DNA of 15,123 bases, taken from Jaenimonas drosophilae. Lineage: Eukaryota > Euglenozoa > Kinetoplastea > Trypanosomatida > Trypanosomatidae. Below the pieces are notes generated by a model, which had not been told where the DNA came from, did no database searches, and saw nothing but the letters and a program-made list of their open reading frames with translations. Where the stretch lies: positions 1 to 15,123 of the forward strand of contig JASAON010001340.1 of NCBI GenBank assembly GCA_030849065.1, written 5' to 3'. Made by a program: the position numbers and the translations under genes. The stretch's first letter is position 1; the number at the start of each line of letters is the position of its first letter. Below are positions 7,394 to 14,817 of this stretch, one piece after another.

Positions 7394-8701
7394 TCACTTC
7401 ACGATGCGAAGTGGTGAGGAGTCAAGATCGTAGATACCTCGGTACTTGTTGTAGAGTTCCTGCAACGCATCAACGTATTTTGTGTGCCAGAAATCAATCT
7501 CTTCCTGAGTGGGTGAGGCGATGGTTTCAACCTCAATCGGGGCGCCCATCACCACGACGATGGGATGCCGATGGGGAAGAAGGCCAAAACCAAAACAGAA
7601 GAAGCCACGGCCAATGATGAGAGGTGGTGCTATTCCCGTGAAGCGCTTGACGATGCGCATGAAGGCGCGCACGTAGCGGTACTCACCAGCCTTGGCAACC
7701 TTGTAAACGCTGGTCTCACCGAATGCGTAGACCGGAACCAGTGGGCTGCCCTCCTGCAGCGCAATCTTGATGAATCCTTTTCGCTTGTTAAGAACAAGGT
7801 CGTTGGTGCGTGGCCGGGAGAGGAGGGCCTCCTCTGCTCCTCCAACCACAATCACCACGCTTTCACCCGGGCCAGAGCGAAGTGTGCCGCGGATCGAGGG
7901 CCCACTCGCATCCCCAACCCCCATAAAGCGCAGTAAAAAGTGCCAAAATGGAACCATGTAGTTAATCTTGAGCGATTGTACGTGGGTGCAGATGCCTGGC
8001 AGCATGTGGCTACAACCGTTGGCGTCGAGACCAAAGTTCATGATGGCCCCAAAGGTATGAACGCCGTGTGGGTGGTAGCAGAACATGTAGTTTTTCGTGG
8101 CATCGAACTGACCACGAATGCCAGGGGGAATAATCAGCCTAACTGGGAAGTAGTCGCTGTAGTACTTCCAAATGCGGTAGCGCATCACCCACTTCCACTT
8201 GTTGAGGGGGAACTTTGGCCGGCCAATCACGAGGATGTAGGCGAGGTACATGAGCATCAAGACTGCGGTGATGGAGCTCATCCAGAGCATAATGATGGTC
8301 ACGACGAGAGAACCTGGAATGCCAGTGAAGAAGGTAAAGAGAGAGACGCAGAGGGTCTGTAGGCGCCGCTCCAACGGGGTGTGAAGTAGGCTATCAAGAG
8401 AGAAGTGCGGCCGGCAGTGCTCCTCGGCGTAGGAGTGGCTGGAGAGGCGGCTCTCCACATAGGTCTCGAGCACCACCAAGTGATCATTTGCGGCCAGGGC
8501 GAGTGCGTGGCAGCGCTCCACCACTGAAGTGGGTGGCGTGTCCGTCCTACTTGATGTGGATGTCTTGCCGTGAGTGAGGGGTGCTGGCCATGTTGGCCCT
8601 GCCAGCCGCTCACCTTCATCTACCATGTACTTGAAGGCCTTGCGCAGATTGCGTACTTCAACAGCAGAAATGTGGAGTTGCTCCTTGGCAATGGCGCACA
8701 T
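7394..8701 (-). CDS. DGAT2: Diacylglycerol O-acyltransferase, DGAT2 / MGAT-like family
   Basis: This 435-aa protein has the DGAT2-family signature: YHPHGVHTFGA (209-219) with catalytic-site HPHG at 210-213, VVGGAEEALLSR (285-296), the KRKGFIKIALQ block (306-316), PVYAFGE (323-329), GRG followed by a Phe/Gly-rich block (364-374), and PIVVVMGAPIEV (380-391). One long hydrophobic segment or hairpin at about 117-160 would anchor it in the ER membrane. DGAT2 enzymes transfer a fatty acyl group from acyl-CoA to diacylglycerol, making triacylglycerol for lipid droplets, though some family members acylate monoacylglycerol or alcohols instead. The roughly 115-residue N-terminal part (helical, then a Ser/Thr-rich linker) is longer than in animal DGAT2. 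The frame continues upstream of ATG 8701 for 19 more codons without an ATG to a TAA at 8761-8759, so 8701 is the first possible in-frame ATG. A leader ORF precedes it in the same frame. Confidence 0.92.
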   Translation of the reverse strand: MCAIAKEQLHISAVEVRNLRKAFKYMVDEGERLAGPTWPAPLTHGKTSTSSRTDTPPTSVVERCHALALAANDHLVVLETYVESRLSSHSYAEEHCRPHFSLDSLLHTPLERRLQTLCVSLFTFFTGIPGSLVVTIIMLWMSSITAVLMLMYLAYILVIGRPKFPLNKWKWVMRYRIWKYYSDYFPVRLIIPPGIRGQFDATKNYMFCYHPHGVHTFGAIMNFGLDANGCSHMLPGICTHVQSLKINYMVPFWHFLLRFMGVGDASGPSIRGTLRSGPGESVVIVVGGAEEALLSRPRTNDLVLNKRKGFIKIALQEGSPLVPVYAFGETSVYKVAKAGEYRYVRAFMRIVKRFTGIAPPLIIGRGFFCFGFGLLPHRHPIVVVMGAPIEVETIASPTQEEIDFWHTKYVDALQELYNKYRGIYDLDSSPLRIVK

Positions 8702-8758
8702 GTGATCGATGGCAGCCGTGACAAGTGTGAGCTGCTCCTCCACCTCCTCCAGTGTACT

Positions 8759-8863
8759 TTATTCTAACATGGATGACGATGCTTCACGTGGGCTGGTAGC
8801 TCGGGCTGTTTCTGGGCTACCAGGCGAGCCCGGGGGAGAGAGCGACAGAGAGTCCGCAGACAT
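8759..8863 (-). other. 34-codon leader ORF in frame with DGAT2, ended by TAA
   Basis: The first ATG after the splice acceptor at 8929 is at 8863, not the DGAT2 ATG. It opens 34 codons rich in Ser, Pro and Ala (MSADSLSLSPPGSPG at the start, SSSMLE at the end) and then meets TAA at 8761-8759. After the TAA the same frame stays open into DGAT2, and the intervening 19 codons (STLEEVEEQLTLVTAA and so on) look like an amphipathic helix continuing into the enzyme. It may be an upstream ORF that limits DGAT2 translation, a readthrough leader, or the original N-terminus broken by a nonsense change or a sequence error. Confidence 0.5.
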
Positions 8864-8928
8864 CGTCGCTGGCACACAATGATTGAGTGTGGGGAGGTAA
8901 GCAGTTACTCTTGCTTGTGGGGGCTTAC

Positions 8929-8970
8929 CTGCACAAGAGAGGGGAAACAAAGTGAGAGTGGATGAAGGAG
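8929..8970 (-). promoter_or_regulatory. Strong putative spliced-leader acceptor for DGAT2
   Basis: The minus strand reads a near-ideal 3' splice site: a tract from about 8961 containing TTTGTTTCCCCTCTCTTG, then CAG with AG at 8930-8929. The next bases are GTAAGC, which also fits a 5' splice-site consensus. I take this as coincidence because no other gene here needs a cis intron. Confidence 0.6.
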
Positions 8971-9327
8971 GCCGACGACGTGTGGGAGGTGCTCCACAAC
9001 GAGGACGACTAGTTATATATGAATGTGCCAGCCACAAGAGATGAACGATGAGTGCTGTGGAGGCTTCTGATTGAGATTCAACGGTACGAGCGCTTCTATT
9101 GATGCTGAAAAGTTCTGATCTGCGGCTATAGACGCAGTAACCACGTGCTTGTGGCAAGAAGAGGTAGGGAAGAGTAAAGGTGAGTGCAATCATTCTGAGA
9201 AAGAATTGATGCTTTGATGATGCCATCAAACACACACTGCAACACAAGAACACCAACTTAGCATAGTATACGTCCTTTATACTTCTCATTGTAAACGTGA
9301 AATGATTGTGGAGGGAGACTACTCACT

Positions 9328-10521
9328 TCATGCGCGCTCGGGATTCTCCATGTCATCATCATCCTCATCCTCATCCTCATCCAGTTCGTCCTCTTGCATC
9401 ATTGCCTCATTCTCAGCCCGCATGGTATCAGCGTCGTTGTTTGCACGTTGAAGCTCCTCTTCTGCTCTCAAACGCTCTTCTTCCTCCACAGCCTCCACAT
9501 GAGGGGCCACCATTGCCTCCCACCAGCTGGGAAGTGAGGTGTTGGAGGCAGCGGATAACACAGCCGCCGCTGCGCCGCCACGTGCGGACTGAGAATCCAA
9601 GCGCTGAGCGATGCCCTTGGCAATCTTCTCAGCCGCCTGCTCCACCACATCCAGCTGGAACTGTTGCATATCACGAGCGTTGACCTGGCGTAGCTTCTCG
9701 TGGAACTTGTAGGAGCTCTTGAGGGTTTTGATGAAGTGATTCTCCATCGCTTGCAGCCGTCGTTGCACCAACAGGGGCATCTCCTTGCTGGCATCGTAGG
9801 TGGGCTCATCGGCGTCTTGAATGGGGGTATCCTTCAGTGGATCACCAACATCCATGCTATCATCACGATTGGGAATGGGCAACAACACACCTGTTTCCAT
9901 TGATATCCGTCGTTCCTCCAGTTCTCCTGTTTCCTTGTTGCGGACCTTCACCAGTTCTAAGTTGCATAGCTCATTCGTGGAGGGATCAACGTGCTGCACA
10001 CGAGACACGTTGATGGGGTGCTCACGCTGCACAATCTGCTCTGGACGGGTGTCTGTGGCGGGGATGGTTACATCTTGCACGTTGATGTTCTGCACCAAGA
10101 GCTCATTCTTGTACTTCACAACAGCAATGATGGCTCCTCGCTGGCCACGGCCTTCACCCCTGATCACCTCCACCACATCGCCCGGGTACCAGATCCACTT
10201 CTTCACTTCATGATCAGGGTGAAAGTAGCGATAGGAGTTCTGCAGCTGCATCTTTTGATGTTTCTCCAGGTCACGTGCAACCCACTGGTTGTGGTAGGTG
10301 TGATCTTGATAAAAATCACGTTCCTTTGGATGTCGGATGGACTCGAGGAGCTCCAGGCGCTCACGGTCACGAAGATCCACCTTTTCGTCCGTGTAAACGC
10401 CGTGGAGCAACCCAGGCTTCACCTTTGGCCTGCGGAGGAAGTTCGGGCTCACATTGTATGCCTTGAGAACCTTCTCGGGCCGCTTGTAGAAGCGTGATCG
10501 TGTACGATAGCGAGCGTACAT
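9328..10521 (-). CDS. MRPL24: Mitochondrial large ribosomal subunit protein uL24m
   Basis: This 397-aa protein carries the KOW motif typical of L24: WYPGDVVEVIRGEGRGQRGAI (111-131), followed by the L24 pattern NELLVQNINV (139-148) and HPINVSRVQHVDPSTNE (168-184), which corresponds to the 'pih.SNV.lvdP' block, and ending in SMETGVLLPIP (207-217). Bacterial L24 is about 100 aa. Here about 110 residues precede the KOW domain and about 180 follow it, as is usual for the greatly expanded kinetoplastid mitoribosomal proteins. The basic N-terminus (MYARYRTRSRFYKRPEK) suits mitochondrial import. The C-terminus has long charged helices and an acidic tail (EDELDEDEDEDDDD near 376-391). uL24 is an early-assembly rRNA binder of the large subunit near the exit tunnel. 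It lies 162 nt downstream of the CX9C gene. Confidence 0.9.
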   Translation of the reverse strand: MYARYRTRSRFYKRPEKVLKAYNVSPNFLRRPKVKPGLLHGVYTDEKVDLRDRERLELLESIRHPKERDFYQDHTYHNQWVARDLEKHQKMQLQNSYRYFHPDHEVKKWIWYPGDVVEVIRGEGRGQRGAIIAVVKYKNELLVQNINVQDVTIPATDTRPEQIVQREHPINVSRVQHVDPSTNELCNLELVKVRNKETGELEERRISMETGVLLPIPNRDDSMDVGDPLKDTPIQDADEPTYDASKEMPLLVQRRLQAMENHFIKTLKSSYKFHEKLRQVNARDMQQFQLDVVEQAAEKIAKGIAQRLDSQSARGGAAAAVLSAASNTSLPSWWEAMVAPHVEAVEEEERLRAEEELQRANNDADTMRAENEAMMQEDELDEDEDEDDDDMENPERA

Positions 10522-10540
10522 CTAACCACCAACCTACACA

Positions 10541-10586
10541 CTAGAAAATGCTGTGTTTGTCGGTACAATGAAAAATAAGAACAACG
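10541..10586 (-). promoter_or_regulatory. Putative spliced-leader acceptor for uL24m
   Basis: On the minus strand, a tract containing TTGTTCTTATTTTTCATTG is followed by GCATTTTCTAG, with AG at 10542-10541, leaving a leader of only about 19 nt before ATG 10521. It lies within the 162-nt gap after the CX9C gene. Confidence 0.5.
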
Positions 10587-10683
10587 TTGCATGAAAGTAG
10601 GTGAGTATGCCACAGAGCATGACCCAATTGTTTGGAAGTCAGTCAGTTATCTTTTCAGGTGCGCGACTTGTGTTATTGATACA

Positions 10684-10947
10684 CTAGAATATCCAGAAGC
10701 CCTTCTTCTTGGGTTCTCGCTCCTTCTCCATGCACTTCATGTACGCACGAAGCTCGGACTGACAGTGGGTGAGCGACTGCTTTGCCGTCACTGCGTCGGA
10801 TGCATCCGCCATAATGGCGTGCTCTTCGAAGCAAGTGAAGAAGGTCTTAGTTACCTCGCTGCACTTCTTGCAGGTGGTGGGGAAATAAGGTGGCAAGCGA
10901 GTGATGAGCGGCTCCCCACTCGTGGTGCTGTTGCTGCTCGATTCCAT
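10684..10947 (-). CDS. Small twin CX9C (CHCH-type) mitochondrial protein
   Basis: This 87-aa protein contains two exact CX9C motifs, CSEVTKTFFTC and CQSELRAYMKC, the first preceded by PYFPTTCKK (an additional Cys three residues upstream). Two Cys pairs spaced nine apart in predicted helices define the coiled-coil-helix-coiled-coil-helix fold. Such proteins are imported into the mitochondrial intermembrane space by the Mia40/Erv1 disulfide relay. Most members help assemble cytochrome c oxidase or belong to respiratory complexes or MICOS. The tail EKEREPKKKGFWIF is basic. I cannot assign it to CMC1, CMC2, COX19 or another subfamily. The frame extends upstream to 11037 only via TTG through the pyrimidine tract, so ATG 10947 is the start. 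Stop is TAG. Confidence 0.78.
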   Translation of the reverse strand: MESSSNSTTSGEPLITRLPPYFPTTCKKCSEVTKTFFTCFEEHAIMADASDAVTAKQSLTHCQSELRAYMKCMEKEREPKKKGFWIF

Positions 10948-11254
10948 GGCGTTAGTGTGAAGGCTTCTCTGTTGTGGGGGTACGCACCTGGATTCAGTGA
11001 ATACTACCGTGGCACAACACGAAGAAGAGAAAAACAATCTGTGATTATTGATGGTGTCTTCACCCTCAACGACGATACGAAGCGTGTATGCCTAGGCTAA
11101 AGATGGTGACGTACGTTGAGAGAGAAGAGTAGATGAAACAATGTGCAAGCAACACTGCAATCATCATCCATGGTTGGATGAACTGGTGAAATGGAGTCAT
11201 GCGCCTTTACAGGTGAGCATGTGCATGATGATGATAATGATGGATGCTGCAGCC
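10948..11254. other. Intergenic region between the EF-P-like gene and the CX9C gene
   Basis: Holds the CX9C gene leader and acceptor (to about 11036) and the presumed 3' UTR of the EF-P-like gene, with an ATGATGATGATAATGATGG-type triplet run near 11224-11243. No gene is seen. Confidence 0.6.
11004..11036 (-). promoter_or_regulatory. Putative spliced-leader acceptor for the CX9C gene
   Basis: A minus-strand tract (GATTGTTTTTCTCTTCTTCG, about 11038-11019) precedes GGTAG, with AG at 11005-11004. A second AG lies at 10989-10988. Leader length would be about 40-56 nt. Confidence 0.5.
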
Positions 11255-11983
11255 TTAGGGAGTGGCTCGTCCACCAAAGGAAGCCGTTCCATCTGGCTTA
11301 ATGAGGATCTTCACAGCATCACCAAGCTGAACCTGGTCGGTGACGCTCACCAACCCATCACACTCCACGAAGGAGGCCATCTTGTAAAGGCCCTTGAGGC
11401 TGATTTTCTCCACAGTGTAGGTGTAGCTGCTCGGCATCACGACCTCCGACCAAATTTCCTTCGCCGAGGCGTCATCCTCTTCGGGGGCGATGTGAAGTAT
11501 ATCCACTGGCATACCACAGCTGAGGAACTTTTGCTGGATATCAGGAAGTGAATCACCGGGAATATTCACCTCGCGACCAGCCTCACTACTGTGTTCTGGG
11601 AACACAAAGCATGCCTGATCATCATCATCAAAGCCACTAAAGAGCAGCCGGACTCGTTCGGCGCGTACTTCGGTAAAGTCGTGACCCTGGCCAGCTGTGA
11701 CCTCTTTCTTTCGTCCGGTTCCGACCTCGACGAGCTTGATGTTGAAGGAGGCGGCGTTTTGGCCCTTCTGGGAACGTGTGTTGGCGATGGCACGGTAAAA
11801 GCGCTGATCCACCTTGAGCACCATACCCGCGCGTACCTTATCGGCAAAGATGAAGCGCTGTGGGTTGCGAAGAGCACCTCCACCCATGCAGTTTGGTGCA
11901 CTTCCCATCCATGTAGAAGATGGTGAGGCTCCGGCCGCTAGGCAGGCGAACGGTGCAATACCCGCACGAATTCCTCGCAACAT
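11255..11983 (-). CDS. Elongation factor P-like protein, probably mitochondrial
   Basis: This 242-aa protein shows the three-domain EF-P order. Residues about 48-105 are the KOW-like domain I: KVRAGMVLKVDQRFYRAI, then SQKGQNAASFNIKL, then the TGRKKEV strand. Residues about 108-165 fit OB domain II, with CFVFPEHSS matching the 'yvFmd.ety' strand and FLSCGMPVDI matching 'fL.eg..v.v'. Residues about 183-240 fit the C-terminal OB domain, with MPSSYTYTVEK, LKGLYKMASF, an LGDAVKI strand and FGGRA. Lys73 in QKGQ lies where bacterial EF-P carries the modified Lys/Arg at the loop tip that reaches the ribosomal peptidyl-transferase centre. EF-P relieves stalling at proline runs. The N-terminal 45 residues are Arg/Ala/Gly-rich, lack acidic residues and fit a mitochondrial presequence. 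eIF5A is excluded by the third domain. The start is the first ATG 78 nt after a clear splice acceptor. Confidence 0.75.
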   Translation of the reverse strand: MLRGIRAGIAPFACLAAGASPSSTWMGSAPNCMGGGALRNPQRFIFADKVRAGMVLKVDQRFYRAIANTRSQKGQNAASFNIKLVEVGTGRKKEVTAGQGHDFTEVRAERVRLLFSGFDDDDQACFVFPEHSSEAGREVNIPGDSLPDIQQKFLSCGMPVDILHIAPEEDDASAKEIWSEVVMPSSYTYTVEKISLKGLYKMASFVECDGLVSVTDQVQLGDAVKILIKPDGTASFGGRATP

Positions 11984-12303
11984 GTGGCGGTGAAGAAGCT
12001 TCTGTGAGGTACGCAGCTAACTGCGTTGTGGTGTGGTGCGAGTCTCCACGAGTCAATCGTGCTAGAGTGAAACAAAAAAAAGAACAAGAAGAGAATTTTC
12101 ATGATGTAGCACATGAAAGAACGGAAACTGTTGCATACAGCATCAAGTCACGTGAGTGTGCGGAGAGGAGTGTGTCCCTTGGTTAGCTGATGCTACCAGC
12201 ACTGCCTATGTTACATCATCTTCTTCCTCGTCGTGGTGCGCTGAGATCCACCGAATCAACGCACCAACCATGAAGATCTAATACTCCCACCAACATACGC
12301 ACA
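11984..12303. other. Intergenic region between the ART-like gene and the EF-P-like gene
   Basis: Contains the EF-P-like gene leader and acceptor (to about 12100), then presumed 3' UTR of the ART-like gene. Nothing else is recognised. Confidence 0.6.
12062..12100 (-). promoter_or_regulatory. Strong putative spliced-leader acceptor for the EF-P-like gene
   Basis: The minus strand reads CTCTTCTTG, a TTC followed by seven more T, GTTTCACTCTAG, with AG at 12063-12062. The 78-nt leader to ATG 11983 contains no earlier ATG. This is among the clearest acceptors in the window. Confidence 0.65.
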
Positions 12304-14817
12304 TCATCCTTGGCTGCGAGGTGGTGCGCCGCTACGCCGCTTGGACTCCGGCGCTGGGTTGGTGATGGGCTTGCCATCGGGCGTAAGGCCAAGCTTTACG
12401 TTGAGCACCTGAAGCTGCTTTCGGCTGATAGCCTCCTTCTCCATAAGTGCCTGAAGTGGTTCCGTCGGAGCCTCGTGAGTGATGCGATTATCCACGACAC
12501 GCCGCACCGGACGAGGGCCCTTGCCCGCATAATCCACGACGTAGGTGTTGAGATCGAGCTGCAGGCCGCCTTCCGTGAGTACGCGCCGATCGCGCGAGCG
12601 GCTGAGGAAGAAGGCCTCCGCTGCTGGCGCAAATTTCTTGGGAAGCGCCTCCCACATGGATGGCCGGATCACGCCCTCCTCCAGCCGCTGTGCGGGGTGG
12701 GTGCATACCTGCCACACCACCACACCACTTTCCACGGCATCCTTGGCGGCAGAGGCACGCTTAACCTCATGGTACTGTATGAGGTACTGCGCACGCATCA
12801 GGAGCGGCGGATGAAGGCGGCTACGCAGGTGGCGCTTCACATTGGCATAGGCAAGCTGCGCAATCTGCGGAGCACGTGATTCGCTGTACTCGAGCTCCAG
12901 CTGAATTTTTCGCAGCACCATTGTTGCCACACCACGATCTCCCTCTGGGATGTACTCCTCCATCATACAGCCCACCAGACTTCCAGACATCTCCATCACT
13001 ACATGGGTAAGGTCGTTGTGGTCCTCCTTCACCGAAACACTAATGATGCGGAAGGAGCTCGAGAAGGGAAGCAGCCACTCACGGTTGTGCGGGTAGGCGC
13101 TCAGGTCAGCGAGCTCGAGCCCTTCAATGGCGTTGCGGATTTCAAACACAACACCCCCATCTGGGATCGAGACGGGCTCTGCACTATCATCGTTGGCCGC
13201 ATTCGCCGCCTCCTCCTCTGGCGTGGCATCGAGTTGGAGTGGGAAGCTCTGCCGTGCGGTAACAAAGAAGGGGAACATGTACCAGTCGCCGTCTCGCATC
13301 TGCTGGAGGTGCTCGAGCTCCGCCTTCTCTACATCACGCAGACCAACGTAGAGGGTTGGAGGCTGACGAATGGATGCGGAGGTCGGAGAGGTTTGAGCGG
13401 CACCAGAGAAGGGCCGAGGAAAGGTGAAGCGCGCGGCGGGCTCAGCCGCTGCGGGAGCCGCCCCCTCCCCCTCCGCGACCTCCACCGTCACGGGGGATCC
13501 GCTTTCTGCGGCATCATCATCCACCCCACGAGGTTCTGCACTTGCGTGGCGCGTGGGCGGCTGGCTCTGCACCCGCCGCGCGCTCAACTTCTTGCAGAGG
13601 TCCTCGCAGATGATCATGGTGGCGGTGAAGAGTGCCGATATCACGGCCGACCACTTATCCAGAATTTCCTCACAACGGCTGGGGATCGCGCTGGCGTCCT
13701 GGCCACGGCCAATGGTGCCCTGTGAGCGGAAGGCACTCGTCAGCTCCTGGAGGATGGAGTTGGCTGGAAGTTGGTTGGTGTTGAAGGTACGGGCAACATC
13801 CACAGGTTCCATCGTGATGAGGTGGGCGGCTAATATGGCACTACGGGTGAGGCCTGGGTAGAGCCCGGCGCATTGAAGGTAGAGCGCATCCTCAAAGACA
13901 ACGACGGCACCCACCTTCACTCCCCAGTTCTGTGCAATCTGGCGATGAAGGGTCAGGGCGTCGTGCTTCTTCACAAATGCCACCGCACACTCCATAATCT
14001 TCTTTACATAGGCCCCAGCGTCTTCGTACTCGTGAAACACACGAGGCATGATCACCCACGGCATCGCTGTGGGGAAGGTCGTCCGTGTCTGGGCGGCCTC
14101 CCACAACTGATCCACCTCCTCCAGCGTGAGCTCCTCCCCCACGAAGCGATCCGTCTTGCTGAGGCCGCCCGTTTCCACCAGCCGGGCCATGAGCTGGTCG
14201 TAGGCATCGAGCTCCTCCAGAAGGGCGTGCTTCTTAATTTCCGTGATGCTTAGGAAGGATTGCTTGGCAATCTTGCCTCCTTCGGCGTAGGAGATCTTAC
14301 CCTCAATCTTCATTTTGCCCGTGTTGGGGACGATCTTGTCGGGCGAGATGAGACAGAGGGCCATCGGCACTCCAAATACAATGAGTGTGTTTTCGTCCAG
14401 CCGCTTGATGCACCGCAGAACGAGAGCCTGCTTTGGGGTCATGCCATTCTTTCCGTAGCCCTTCTTCTTGAATTTCTCATCACCCGACCAGTACGCCTGG
14501 AAGCAGCGGGCGATGTTCAGGCCGTCGGGGTGCGGCTTCGTCTCGAGTGAAAACATGCGCGACGCGCCCTTGAAGTTGGGCAGATAAATCGTCACGGTGT
14601 CACCGACATTGATGTGGACGGAGCAACGAAACTGAATGCGCAGGCCAACCTCCGTACGTGGGAGGGCGGGAGAGATGGAGAGGGAGGTGTCTGTGAATTC
14701 GGCGGGTTGGGTTTCTAGAGGTGCTCGTCCTGCGACGGCGATGCAGGTCTCGGTGGCTAAGCGCTGGAAGGGGTCGAAGAGGACCTTCTTCTTCTTTCCC
14801 TTTCCTTTCGGCGGCAT
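12304..14817 (-). CDS. Divergent ADP-ribosyltransferase-like protein with C-terminal WWE domain
   Basis: This is an 837-aa protein. A Lys-rich N-terminus (MPPKGKGKKKK) is followed by a beta-rich region (about 45-195, VGLRIQFRCSVHINVGDTV) of unknown family. Residues about 323-600 resemble the arginine-specific ADP-ribosyltransferase (ART) fold: a helix with ITMEPVDVARTFN (334-346), a Pro/Ala-rich insert (about 416-485), then TLYVGLRD (488-495) at the 'YRG' strand, FFVTARQS at the 'FtStS' strand, VVFEIRNAIEGLELADLSAY (556-575), and PHNREWLLP at the 'ExEvLlP' loop. The YRG Arg is Val491, the STS motif is lost, and of ExE only Glu580 remains, so NAD-dependent transfer is doubtful. Residues 699-775 fit a WWE domain (W702, W722, the LNTYVVDY strand, then PVRR), a module that binds ADP-ribose units in PARPs and ubiquitin ligases. 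Both calls come from pattern reading. ATG 14817 is the first after the splice acceptor, and the frame upstream uses TTG. Confidence 0.55.
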   Translation of the reverse strand: MPPKGKGKKKKVLFDPFQRLATETCIAVAGRAPLETQPAEFTDTSLSISPALPRTEVGLRIQFRCSVHINVGDTVTIYLPNFKGASRMFSLETKPHPDGLNIARCFQAYWSGDEKFKKKGYGKNGMTPKQALVLRCIKRLDENTLIVFGVPMALCLISPDKIVPNTGKMKIEGKISYAEGGKIAKQSFLSITEIKKHALLEELDAYDQLMARLVETGGLSKTDRFVGEELTLEEVDQLWEAAQTRTTFPTAMPWVIMPRVFHEYEDAGAYVKKIMECAVAFVKKHDALTLHRQIAQNWGVKVGAVVVFEDALYLQCAGLYPGLTRSAILAAHLITMEPVDVARTFNTNQLPANSILQELTSAFRSQGTIGRGQDASAIPSRCEEILDKWSAVISALFTATMIICEDLCKKLSARRVQSQPPTRHASAEPRGVDDDAAESGSPVTVEVAEGEGAAPAAAEPAARFTFPRPFSGAAQTSPTSASIRQPPTLYVGLRDVEKAELEHLQQMRDGDWYMFPFFVTARQSFPLQLDATPEEEAANAANDDSAEPVSIPDGGVVFEIRNAIEGLELADLSAYPHNREWLLPFSSSFRIISVSVKEDHNDLTHVVMEMSGSLVGCMMEEYIPEGDRGVATMVLRKIQLELEYSESRAPQIAQLAYANVKRHLRSRLHPPLLMRAQYLIQYHEVKRASAAKDAVESGVVVWQVCTHPAQRLEEGVIRPSMWEALPKKFAPAAEAFFLSRSRDRRVLTEGGLQLDLNTYVVDYAGKGPRPVRRVVDNRITHEAPTEPLQALMEKEAISRKQLQVLNVKLGLTPDGKPITNPAPESKRRSGAPPRSQG

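Larger units (their letters stand above)
8702..9327. other. Intergenic and leader region between uL24m and DGAT2
   Basis: This is the longest gap in the window. From the uL24m side it holds presumed 3' UTR. From about 8970 it holds a strong splice acceptor, the 34-codon leader ORF and 19 further open codons before the DGAT2 ATG. A 176-codon frame starting at 9289 covers most of it, but its sequence upstream of 8863 lacks protein-like character and is crossed by the splice acceptor. Confidence 0.6.

Noticed and set aside
8760..8930. Possible cis intron starting at the GTAAGC after the CAG at 8929
   Set aside because: The donor-like bases follow a much stronger acceptor-like tract, there is no protein-like exon upstream, and no other gene here needs an intron.
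8759..9289. 176-codon minus-strand frame as a separate gene
   Set aside because: Only the last 34 codons (from ATG 8863) follow the splice acceptor. The part upstream has random-looking composition and contains the pyrimidine tract itself.
9355..9385. CATCATC/CTCATC triplet run resembling a microsatellite
   Set aside because: It is the codon run for the acidic Asp/Glu tail of uL24m, not a separate element.
11255..11983. eIF5A
   Set aside because: The protein is longer, has a C-terminal third domain of EF-P type and lacks the eIF5A hypusine-loop sequence around the lysine.
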